From assembly GCA_028688415.1 (NCBI GenBank), contig JAQTYF010000002.1, positions 1 to 38,703 on the forward strand: a stretch of DNA of 38,703 bases. The letters are read 5' to 3'. The notes beneath the pieces were generated by a model, which saw only the letters and a list, made by a program, of their open reading frames with translations, did not search any database and was not told where the DNA came from. Source of the stretch: Candidatus Moraniibacteriota bacterium. Its GTDB lineage: Bacteria > Patescibacteriota > Minisyncoccia > Moranbacterales > UBA1568. The translations under genes were made by a program, and so were the position numbers. How positions within the stretch are numbered: the stretch's first letter is position 1; each line of letters starts with the position of its first letter. Shown in pieces: positions 32,490-38,703 of the stretch.

Positions 32490-33014
32490 ATGAAGGTACA
32501 AGCTACACTCACCAATCTCCGAATAGCTCCACGTAAAGTGCGTCTCGTGACCCACGCTCTTGTTGGTATTGATGCCAATGAAGCTTTGATCCAGCTTTCC
32601 AAGTTGGTGAAAAAGTCTTCTGAACCGATCGCTACTCTTTTGAAAAGCGCTATCGCCAATGCAACTCATAACAACGGATTGGATGCTCAAAATCTCTATA
32701 TTTTCGAGATTCGTGTCGGAGATGGTTTGCGACTGAAACGCTGGTTGCCTCGAGCTTTTGGACGAGCGACTCCTTTGCTCCATCGTGGTTCCAATGTGAC
32801 GATTATTCTGGAAGAAAAAATAGAAGGAAAGAATCGTACTGAGAAGAAAACTAACGAAGAAATCGTTACGATCAAAGAAGCAGACATAGTCGAAACGAAA
32901 AAAGCCCCTGCTGTTTCAAAACACACAGAAAAAATAGGATCAAACAGTGGAGTATCCAACAAAACAACCGCAGGAAAAGTAGTCAAGAAAGTATTCCAAA
33001 GAAAATCGATATAA
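32490..33014 (+). CDS. rplV: 50S ribosomal protein uL22 with long C-terminal extension
   Basis: The core (residues 1-110: RIAPRKVRLVTHALVGIDAN, then LKRWLPRAFGRATPL for the tunnel loop) is followed by about 65 charged, low-complexity residues ending KVVKKVFQRKSI. E. coli L22 has 110 residues. The 113 bp before rpsC carry a long hairpin. Confidence 0.97.
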   Translation: MKVQATLTNLRIAPRKVRLVTHALVGIDANEALIQLSKLVKKSSEPIATLLKSAIANATHNNGLDAQNLYIFEIRVGDGLRLKRWLPRAFGRATPLLHRGSNVTIILEEKIEGKNRTEKKTNEEIVTIKEADIVETKKAPAVSKHTEKIGSNSGVSNKTTAGKVVKKVFQRKSI

Positions 33015-33032
33015 TGAAAGAGCTTGTAGGTG

Positions 33033-33097
33033 GTAGCTTCTTAGCTTGTAGAGAAAAAGAGATTCTTTTTCAGAAAAGCTACAGACTAAGAAGCTAC
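33033..33097. repeat. Long hairpin between rplV and rpsC
   Basis: The arms 33033-33051 and 33079-33097 (GTAGCTTCTTAG and its complement, 19 nt, two mismatches) enclose a second hairpin (GAAAAAGA/TCTTTTTC, 33053-33071). Repeated AGCTTGTAG/TAGCTAC words make the spacer look like a dispersed intergenic repeat. There is no T-tract beyond the outer stem. Confidence 0.75.
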
Positions 33098-33127
33098 TAG
33101 CTACGGTGCTAATAAGCTATAAAAAAT

Positions 33128-33793
33128 ATGGGCAATAAAGTAAATCCAACTGGCATTCGTCTCGGTATTACCACGCAGTGGCAATCCCTTTGGTTTGGTA
33201 CGAAAAAGACATACAGTGAACAGCTCCGCAAAGACGTAGAAATACGCTCACTCATTATGAGTAAGTGGAAAGCGGCAGCCATCGCTTCTGTCCGTATCGA
33301 CCGTTCTATGAATGTGGTAAAGCTCATGGTAGAGACGGCTCGTCCAGGTGTTCTCATCGGACGAGGAGGAACAGGTATCGAAGATCTCGCACGTGTCATC
33401 AAAAAGAAATTCTTTGCTGGAAAGAAAGTGGATTTGAAAGTAGATGTGCAAGAAGTAAAAAATCCTGAAACCAGTGCGATACTTGTTGGACAGCAAGTTG
33501 CGGAACAATTGGAAAAACGTATGCCGTTCCGTCGTATTTTGAAAACAATGTTGGATCAAGTAGAAGCCAACAAGACGGTGCAGGGAGTAAAAATAGAACT
33601 TTGTGGTCGTCTCGGTGGTGCAGAAATGGCTCGTCGCGAATGGTTGTCTCGTGGAAAAATTCCTCTTCATACACTGCGTGCTGACATTGACTTTGCTCGT
33701 ACAGAAGCGCACACTACGTATGGTGTTATCGGAATCAAGACCTGGATTTATAAAGGTGAAAAGTTCGAAGAAGTAGCGGTTGAAAAAGAATAA
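33128..33793 (+). CDS. rpsC: 30S ribosomal protein uS3
   Basis: A 221-residue protein. MGNKVNPTGIRLGI at the start, the KH-domain GRGGTGIEDL loop and the C-terminal LGGAEMARREWLSRGKIPLH are conserved. S3 lines the mRNA entry channel. rplP follows after 12 nt. Confidence 0.98.
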   Translation: MGNKVNPTGIRLGITTQWQSLWFGTKKTYSEQLRKDVEIRSLIMSKWKAAAIASVRIDRSMNVVKLMVETARPGVLIGRGGTGIEDLARVIKKKFFAGKKVDLKVDVQEVKNPETSAILVGQQVAEQLEKRMPFRRILKTMLDQVEANKTVQGVKIELCGRLGGAEMARREWLSRGKIPLHTLRADIDFARTEAHTTYGVIGIKTWIYKGEKFEEVAVEKE

Positions 33794-33805
33794 TAGAAGT
33801 ATCCT

Positions 33806-34216
33806 ATGTTAATGCCAAAAAAAGTTAAACATCGCAAAATCCACCGCGGAGGTTGGTCTGGGAGTCCAGCAACGAGCGGGGATAAAGTAAGTTTTGGAAC
33901 CTATGGTTTGAAAGCTGTCGAGGAAGGTCTCGTATCTGCTCGTCAGATCGAAGCTGCCAGACGTGCGATGACACACTCTATCCAGCGTGGTGGAAAAATA
34001 TGGATTCGCATATTTCCTGATAAACCGATGACCAAGAAAGGTGAACAAACCCCAATGGGTAAAGGAAAAGGAAGTGTTGATCATTTTGTTGCCAAAATAC
34101 GATCCGGAAAAGTTCTTTTCGAACTCGACGGTATCACGAAGTCAGCAGCAGAAGAAGCAATGCGACTCGCATCACATAAATTGGCTATCAAAACAAAGTT
34201 TGTTACACGTCAGTAA
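33806..34216 (+). CDS. rplP: 50S ribosomal protein uL16
   Basis: A 136-residue protein. [11 protein letters not shown] at the start and [20 protein letters not shown] are family-typical. M3 would be an alternative start, but MLMPK is the common opening. Confidence 0.98.
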   Translation: MLMPKKVKHRKIHRGGWSGSPATSGDKVSFGTYGLKAVEEGLVSARQIEAARRAMTHSIQRGGKIWIRIFPDKPMTKKGEQTPMGKGKGSVDHFVAKIRSGKVLFELDGITKSAAEEAMRLASHKLAIKTKFVTRQ

Positions 34217-34251
34217 AGAAGATTTATAAAAGTTATAAAGTTGATAGAAGT

Positions 34252-34455
34252 ATGAAAGCAAAAGAATGGAGAGAAAAATCAGCAGGTGAATGCGAGAAGG
34301 CAATTCTCGAATTATCTGATAAGGCTCGCAAGCTTCGTTTTGATTTGGCTACTCGTGAGACAAAAATTCATAGCGAATACAGAAAAGCCAAGAAAGATAT
34401 CGCCCGTCTGAAAACGCTCAAACAAGAATCCGTGCTTTCAATTAATGTAGACTAA
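34252..34455 (+). CDS. rpmC: 50S ribosomal protein uL29
   Basis: A 67-residue two-helix protein ([20 protein letters not shown], then the RKAKKDIARLKTL helix). It sits at the tunnel exit. rpsQ follows after 4 nt. Confidence 0.95.
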   Translation: MKAKEWREKSAGECEKAILELSDKARKLRFDLATRETKIHSEYRKAKKDIARLKTLKQESVLSINVD

Positions 34456-34459
34456 GTAT

Positions 34460-34723
34460 ATGGAAAAAGGAACACCTACAATTACAAAGACACAGCACGC
34501 TCCTACAAGAACGGGTATTGTCGTCAGTAACAAGATGGACAAAACGATCGTGGTTGCTGTCGATACATTGAAGACCCATCCGAAGTATCTGAAACAGTAC
34601 CGATCGACAAAACGTTACAAGGTCCATGTTGAAGAGAATAAGTATACGATCGGAGAAAAAGTGACTTTTCAGGAATGTCGACCGATCAGTCGTGATACCT
34701 TTCATAAAATCATCGCTCTGTAA
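34460..34723 (+). CDS. rpsQ: 30S ribosomal protein uS17
   Basis: An 87-residue OB-fold protein with RTGIVVSNKMDKTIVVAVD and GEKVTFQECRPISRDT, the usual S17 motifs. Confidence 0.97.
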   Translation: MEKGTPTITKTQHAPTRTGIVVSNKMDKTIVVAVDTLKTHPKYLKQYRSTKRYKVHVEENKYTIGEKVTFQECRPISRDTFHKIIAL

Positions 34724-34741
34724 TCAAGAAATAGTATTTGT

Positions 34742-35113
34742 ATGATCCAAGCAGAATCAAAATTGATAGTCGCCGACAACAGTGGCGCAAAAATGATCAA
34801 GTGCTTCAAGGTACTTGGTGGAACCAGACGGCGCTATGCAGGTCTCGGTGATATCATTGTGGCTTCTGTCAAATCAGCTGAACCACGGGGTATGGTGAAA
34901 AAAGGAGAAATCGTCAAGGCCGTGATTGTTCGTCAAGTGAGATCATATCGTCGCAAGGACAACTCTTATATCCGATTTGATGAAAACGCAGCTGTGATTC
35001 TCGATGCAAACAAGATTGATCCGAAAGGAACACGTATCTTTGGTCCGATTGCTCGCGAACTCCGTGAAAAAGGATTTTCAAAGATTGTTTCTCTCGCTCC
35101 AGAAGTTTTATAA
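34742..35113 (+). CDS. rplN: 50S ribosomal protein uL14
   Basis: A 123-residue protein. [17 protein letters not shown] and the C-terminal [20 protein letters not shown] are highly conserved. Standard length. Confidence 0.99.
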   Translation: MIQAESKLIVADNSGAKMIKCFKVLGGTRRRYAGLGDIIVASVKSAEPRGMVKKGEIVKAVIVRQVRSYRRKDNSYIRFDENAAVILDANKIDPKGTRIFGPIARELREKGFSKIVSLAPEVL

Positions 35114-35122
35114 AGTACACAT

Positions 35123-35428
35123 ATGAAGATTAAGAAAGGTGATCAAGTAGAAATAACAGCAGGGAAAGATTCCGGAAAACGCGGAGAAGTGTTGTTCGTA
35201 TTTCCTAAGATTGATAAAATCGTCGTCAAAGGTGCAAATATCATGAAACGTCATATCAAAGCGACTCGTGACGGAGAAAAAGGTCAACGTATTGAGAAAG
35301 AAGCCCCACTCCATGTCTCCAATGTGATGCTCGTATGTCCTCATTCAGGAAAATTGACTCGTATTGGATACAAGATCGAGGGTGGAGAAAAAGTCCGCAT
35401 CAGCAAGAAGTCAGGCAAGACTATTTAA
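35123..35428 (+). CDS. rplX: 50S ribosomal protein uL24
   Basis: A 101-residue protein with an N-terminal KOW motif ([20 protein letters not shown]) and the [15 protein letters not shown] tail. It starts 9 nt after rplN. Confidence 0.98.
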   Translation: MKIKKGDQVEITAGKDSGKRGEVLFVFPKIDKIVVKGANIMKRHIKATRDGEKGQRIEKEAPLHVSNVMLVCPHSGKLTRIGYKIEGGEKVRISKKSGKTI

Positions 35429-35456
35429 TTTACAAAGTGTGTAGAGGAGATCTCGT

Positions 35457-36023
35457 ATGAAAATGTTACACAAGAAACAATTGTATACCGAAAAAGTGGT
35501 TCCTGCTTTGCAGAAGGAACTTGGTATTGAAAACGTGATGGCCGTTCCTCGTCTGGGGAAAATCGTCGTGAACATCGGTACTGGTAAGATCTTGAAAGAC
35601 TCCAAGCGAGTCGAAGATGCTATAGCATCTCTCGAAGCGATCACTGGACAGAAAGTCATCGCAACCAAAGCACGCAAAGCTATCGCCGGATTCAAAACTC
35701 GTGAAGGTTTGGAGGTCGGGGCTCGTGTGACGCTCCACGGGAAACGTATGTGGAACTTTTTGGACCGACTCGTGAATATCGCCCTCCCTCGTGTACGTGA
35801 TTTCCAGGGTATTCCCAAGAGCTCGATTGATCAGAGCGGAAACTGTAACATTGGTATCAAAGAGCATCTCGTTTTTCCAGAAATTGTCGCAGAGAAAGTA
35901 CAGAACATCTTTAGTTTCCAAGTCAACATTGTTACAACGGCGAAGAATAGGAAAGAAGGGGAAGCATTGTTTCGCCTTCTCGGACTGCCGATGGAACAGG
36001 TTGAAGTAAAAAAGGAAAAGTAA
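35457..36023 (+). CDS. rplE: 50S ribosomal protein uL5
   Basis: A 188-residue 5S rRNA-binding protein. IVVNIGTGKILKDSKRV, ITGQKVIATKARKAIAGFK and the central VRDFQGIPKSSIDQSGN are conserved. The start is M1 (35457) or M3 (35463). Confidence 0.98.
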   Translation: MKMLHKKQLYTEKVVPALQKELGIENVMAVPRLGKIVVNIGTGKILKDSKRVEDAIASLEAITGQKVIATKARKAIAGFKTREGLEVGARVTLHGKRMWNFLDRLVNIALPRVRDFQGIPKSSIDQSGNCNIGIKEHLVFPEIVAEKVQNIFSFQVNIVTTAKNRKEGEALFRLLGLPMEQVEVKKEK

Positions 36024-36038
36024 TATATCGATATTTAT

Positions 36039-36224
36039 ATGGCAAAGACATCTACACAAGCTAGAGCACTCAAAACCCCGAAGTTTTCCACGCGTATCGT
36101 GAATCGTTGTTGGAAATGTGGTCGTAAACGCGGGTATCTCCGTACATATGATGTATGTCGTATCTGTTTCCGTGAGCTCGCCAATAGTGGCCAGATCCCT
36201 GGAGTAAAAAAATCATCTTGGTAA
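36039..36224 (+). CDS. rpsN: 30S ribosomal protein uS14, zinc-binding type
   Basis: A 61-residue protein with C24-x2-C27 and C40-x2-C43 ([20 protein letters not shown]), the zinc-ribbon form of S14 (also named rpsZ). It sits in the usual place between rplE and rpsH. Confidence 0.97.
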   Translation: MAKTSTQARALKTPKFSTRIVNRCWKCGRKRGYLRTYDVCRICFRELANSGQIPGVKKSSW

Positions 36225-36240
36225 ATTTAAGTTAGACACT

Positions 36241-36648
36241 ATGTTAGACCCAATCGCAGACATGTTAACCAGAATTCGAAACGCACAGGCTGCTGGCCAC
36301 GCGTCAGTTTCTATGCCGATTTCGAAAATGAAATTCGTTCTTGCTTCTATTCTCGAACACGAAGGATTTATCGGTCGTTTCGAAAAACAGACGACTGAAG
36401 ATGCACACGAGAATTTGTGTATCTGGCTTAAATATACCCAGGTTTCTCCGACAAAAAAAGCTCCAGCTATCCAAGAATTGACACGTGTCAGTAAACAGGG
36501 TTGCCGTATCTATGTCAAAAAGAGTGAAATTAAAAAAGTGAAGAACGGATACGGTATCGCTATTGTGTCTACTTCAGAAGGAATAATGACTGGTACGGAA
36601 GCATATCGTCGAGGGTTGGGAGGAGAATATATTTGTAAAGTGTGGTAA
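36241..36648 (+). CDS. rpsH: 30S ribosomal protein uS8
   Basis: A 135-residue protein. MLDPIADMLTRIRNAQAAGH and the C-terminal VSTSEGIMTGTEAYRRGLGG are typical. S8 represses the spc operon in E. coli; no matching operator has been identified here. Confidence 0.98.
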   Translation: MLDPIADMLTRIRNAQAAGHASVSMPISKMKFVLASILEHEGFIGRFEKQTTEDAHENLCIWLKYTQVSPTKKAPAIQELTRVSKQGCRIYVKKSEIKKVKNGYGIAIVSTSEGIMTGTEAYRRGLGGEYICKVW

Positions 36649-36673
36649 TTGTCCGAGTTAAAAGTTATTCATT

Positions 36674-37210
36674 ATGAGTAGAATTGGAAAAAAACCTGTA
36701 AGTATCCCAAGTGGTGTCGAAATAAGTGTCGATAATCATAAGGTTACCGTAAAAGGACCGAAAGGAACACTGACATTTTCTCATACACGTGAAGTCAAAG
36801 TATCTGTCGTGGAAAACGAAGTACTGGTAACAAAAGTCGGTGATACCAAAAAAGCACGAGCACTCTGGGGAACAACAACGAAATTGATTGCGAATATGAT
36901 CGTTGGTGTGACAACTGGTTTCCAAAAACAACTTGAATTGAATGGTGTCGGATACCGTATGTCTGTCTCAGGCAAGAAATTGATACTTGCGCTTGGTTTC
37001 TCTCATCCTGTTGAAAAAATCGTATCAGAAGGATTGGAAGCAAAGATAGAAAACAACGTCCTGACTCTCTCTGGTATTGATAAACAATTGGTAGGTGAAT
37101 TCACTGCTGTTATCAGAAAATTAAAGCCAGTAGAACCATACAAAGGAAAAGGTTTTCGTTATGTTGGTGAAGTTGTCCGTCGTAAGGAAGGAAAGAAAGC
37201 CGCCGCCTAA
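36674..37210 (+). CDS. rplF: 50S ribosomal protein uL6
   Basis: A 178-residue protein. MSRIGKKPVSIPSGVEI at the start and KPVEPYKGKGFRYVGEVVRR at the end are conserved. Confidence 0.98.
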   Translation: MSRIGKKPVSIPSGVEISVDNHKVTVKGPKGTLTFSHTREVKVSVVENEVLVTKVGDTKKARALWGTTTKLIANMIVGVTTGFQKQLELNGVGYRMSVSGKKLILALGFSHPVEKIVSEGLEAKIENNVLTLSGIDKQLVGEFTAVIRKLKPVEPYKGKGFRYVGEVVRRKEGKKAAA

Positions 37211-37230
37211 TATAAGCTAGAAAAACGAGT

Positions 37231-37587
37231 ATGCTCAAGAGAGAAATGAAAAAAGTGAAACGATTTGAACGGAAACGTCGTGTCCGTGCCAAAATTTCTG
37301 GCACAGCAGAGTGTCCGCGTCTTTCAGTTTTTCGAAGTCTGAGAAACATTTCTGTTCAAGCGATAAATGATGAAACAGGAAAAACAATCGCAGCTGCAGA
37401 TCTCTTGTTGCTTGGAAAAAAAGCAGAACATACCGTCGCAGGTGCTGCGCTTGTTGGTAAAGAAATTGCTACAAAACTCTCGAAACTGGGAGTAGAGAAA
37501 GCAGTGTTTGATCGTTCTGGATACAAGTATCATGGCAAAGTGAAAGCACTTGCAGAAGCTGCGCGTATTGCTGGTCTAGTATTTTAA
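37231..37587 (+). CDS. rplR: 50S ribosomal protein uL18
   Basis: A 118-residue 5S rRNA-binding protein with RKRRVRAKISGTAECPRLSV, then FRSLRNISVQ, and the C-terminal FDRSGYKYHGKVKALAEAAR. Normal length. Confidence 0.97.
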   Translation: MLKREMKKVKRFERKRRVRAKISGTAECPRLSVFRSLRNISVQAINDETGKTIAAADLLLLGKKAEHTVAGAALVGKEIATKLSKLGVEKAVFDRSGYKYHGKVKALAEAARIAGLVF

Positions 37588-37619
37588 GTAGTGATATTAA
37601 TCGAGATTTCAAGTATCTT

Positions 37620-38162
37620 ATGGTAAAGCAAGGAAAAAAAATGGGACGTCGCGAGAAGCCGGAGTTTGATCAAAAACTCCTCAATTTGGCTCGCGTGACA
37701 CGTGTAGTAAAAGGTGGTCGACGTTTCCGTTTTCGTGCGACGCTTGTTATCGGTAACCGAAAAGGAAAAGTTGGTGTGGGTGTCGCCAAAGGATCTGATG
37801 TTTCTGATGCTATCCAGAAGGCTTTCAATGATGCCAAGAAGAATATGATCACCGTCGAACTTGCTGGCTCTACTATTTCTCATGATGTGCTCGCAAAACT
37901 CGGTAGTGCTCGAGTACTCCTCAAACCAGCATCTCAAGGACAGGGTATTATTGCTGGTGGAGCGGTACGATCGGTTGTTAACTTGCTCGGAGTGAAAGAT
38001 ATTGTTTCTAAATCTCTCGGTGCTTCCAATCCTTTGAATGTCGCTCGTGTCACTGTAAAAGCTCTTCAGATGTTGAAAGCTCCTCGCGTTCCAAAAGCAG
38101 TGAAAGCGACATCAGAAAATGTCGTCCTGAGCGAAGTCGAAGGAACTCACAATGCTAAATAA
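37620..38162 (+). CDS. rpsE: 30S ribosomal protein uS5 with repeat-derived C-terminus
   Basis: A 180-residue protein. The core is normal (RVTRVVKGGRRFRFRATLVI; GSTISHDVLAKLGSARVLLK). Residues 169-175 (VLSEVEG) are encoded by a dispersed-repeat sequence (38125-38144), so part of the tail appears to derive from a repeat insertion. rpmD, which normally follows, is missing: rplO starts 18 nt downstream. Confidence 0.97.
   Translation: MVKQGKKMGRREKPEFDQKLLNLARVTRVVKGGRRFRFRATLVIGNRKGKVGVGVAKGSDVSDAIQKAFNDAKKNMITVELAGSTISHDVLAKLGSARVLLKPASQGQGIIAGGAVRSVVNLLGVKDIVSKSLGASNPLNVARVTVKALQMLKAPRVPKAVKATSENVVLSEVEGTHNAK
38125..38144 (+). repeat. Dispersed repeat TCCTGAGCGAAGTCGAAGGA inside rpsE
   Basis: Related to the copy at 26974-26990 (TCCTGAGC, variable centre, TCGAAG). 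It lies in frame near the rpsE 3' end without disrupting the gene. Confidence 0.8.
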
Positions 38163-38180
38163 ACTCTTGAAAGACTGATT

Positions 38181-38609
38181 ATGCAAATTCATCAACTCAC
38201 TGTTACAAAAAAGAAATCACGTAAGCGTATTGGACGCGGTGGTAAGCGTGGTACGACTGCTGGTCGTGGAAGTAATGGTCAGAAATCTCGTTCTGGTGCT
38301 TCTGTGGATCCTCTCTTTGAAGGTGGACGCTCTACTTTCCTCGAGCGTTTGAAGAAAGTACGTGGTTTCAAATCTATTCATCAGAAGAAATGTCTCGTGA
38401 AATTGTTTCAATTGGAACAGGCATTTTCTGACGGAGAAACCGTTTCTCTCGCAACGCTTCTGGCCAAGAAATTGGTTCCGAAAACAGCCACAGCTCTTGG
38501 TGTAAAAATCGTCGCTACCGGTGAACTCAAAAAGAAACTCACCCTTGGTAAAGATGTGACTGCCTCTGTCAAAGCGCAGGCTTCTTTCAAAGATGTTGTG
38601 ACCGAATAG
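38181..38609 (+). CDS. rplO: 50S ribosomal protein uL15
   Basis: A 142-residue protein. The Gly/Arg-rich N-terminal arm (GRGGKRGTTAGRGSNGQKSR) and the helical C-terminal domain are present. Last gene in the window; a new promoter follows at 38625. Confidence 0.97.
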   Translation: MQIHQLTVTKKKSRKRIGRGGKRGTTAGRGSNGQKSRSGASVDPLFEGGRSTFLERLKKVRGFKSIHQKKCLVKLFQLEQAFSDGETVSLATLLAKKLVPKTATALGVKIVATGELKKKLTLGKDVTASVKAQASFKDVVTE

Positions 38610-38624
38610 ACAAGATTTCTTTCT

Positions 38625-38653
38625 TTGAAAATATTCCTTTTTTAGGGTATACT
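38625..38653 (+). promoter_or_regulatory. Promoter pointing out of the window (expected secY)
   Basis: TTGAAA (38625-38630), 17-nt spacer, TATACT (38648-38653). It lies 16 bp after rplO and no terminator separates them, so the next gene can be read both from the operon and from this promoter. That the next gene is secY is inferred from the usual spc operon order. Confidence 0.65.
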
Positions 38654-38703
38654 GCCTCTTGTAGTCGCTGGTTTTATAAAGAAACTGATTTGTTCTGTCA
38701 TGC

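Overview
The window reads as a chromosomal segment of a Candidate Phyla Radiation (Patescibacteria) bacterium, probably of the Parcubacteria/Moranbacteria type. This is inferred from several things seen together: a ribosomal-protein operon that lacks rpmD (uL30), a TGS-less threonyl-tRNA synthetase, a DUF4012 protein, a lamin-tail/PKD surface protein, very compact genes with few Shine-Dalgarno sites, and intergenic palindromes and AT-rich spacers. The lineage below phylum level is not proven here.

Layout. (1) 1-6223, mostly minus strand: the N-terminal part of thrS, a DUF4012 membrane-anchored protein, tRNA-Gly(CCC) set among palindromes and a duplicated tRNA 3' end, two small unknown proteins, and a secreted LTD-LTD-PKD-LTD protein. 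(2) 6300-12164, plus strand: two small membrane proteins, a membrane-anchored peptidoglycan amidase, three cassette-like genes (a Fic-like protein, an unknown protein, and a Fic protein with an XRE HTH), a four-helix membrane protein and a short TsaB-like protein. (3) 12286-19675: rpoB and rpoC with a strong promoter, a leader of about 230 nt and a terminator. (4) 19734-23481: an anchored hypothetical protein, ndk, tRNA-Pro(GGG), a polytopic membrane protein, rpmB and an M50 protease. (5) 23559-38653: the str-S10-spc supercluster, rpsL-rpsG-fusA-(GFA gene)-tuf-rpsJ-rplC-rplD-rplW-rplB-rpsS-rplV-rpsC-rplP-rpmC-rpsQ-rplN-rplX-rplE-rpsN-rpsH-rplF-rplR-rpsE-rplO, followed by a promoter that points out of the window to a gene expected to be secY.

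The most unusual structure is at 7715-11165. The last 30-70 bp of the amidase gene, with its stop codon, are repeated three more times downstream. Each repeat sits directly behind an unrelated gene, so the locus reads amidase, tail A, gene 1, tail B, gene 2, tail C, gene 3, tail D. All tails keep the amidase reading frame, and the longer ones carry catalytic or zinc-binding residues. This looks like a cassette array in which recombination between tails would change the gene lying next to the amidase without damaging the enzyme. Two of the three cargo genes encode Fic-type proteins, and the third cassette has its own promoter with a twin operator-like repeat.

Other regulatory structure worth attention: a complete intrinsic-terminator hairpin between rpsJ and rplC with no room for a new promoter after it, a hairpin at the start of the rpsL leader, a five-codon reading frame with an SD site just before tuf, and a dispersed repeat that has become coding sequence in the C-terminus of S5.
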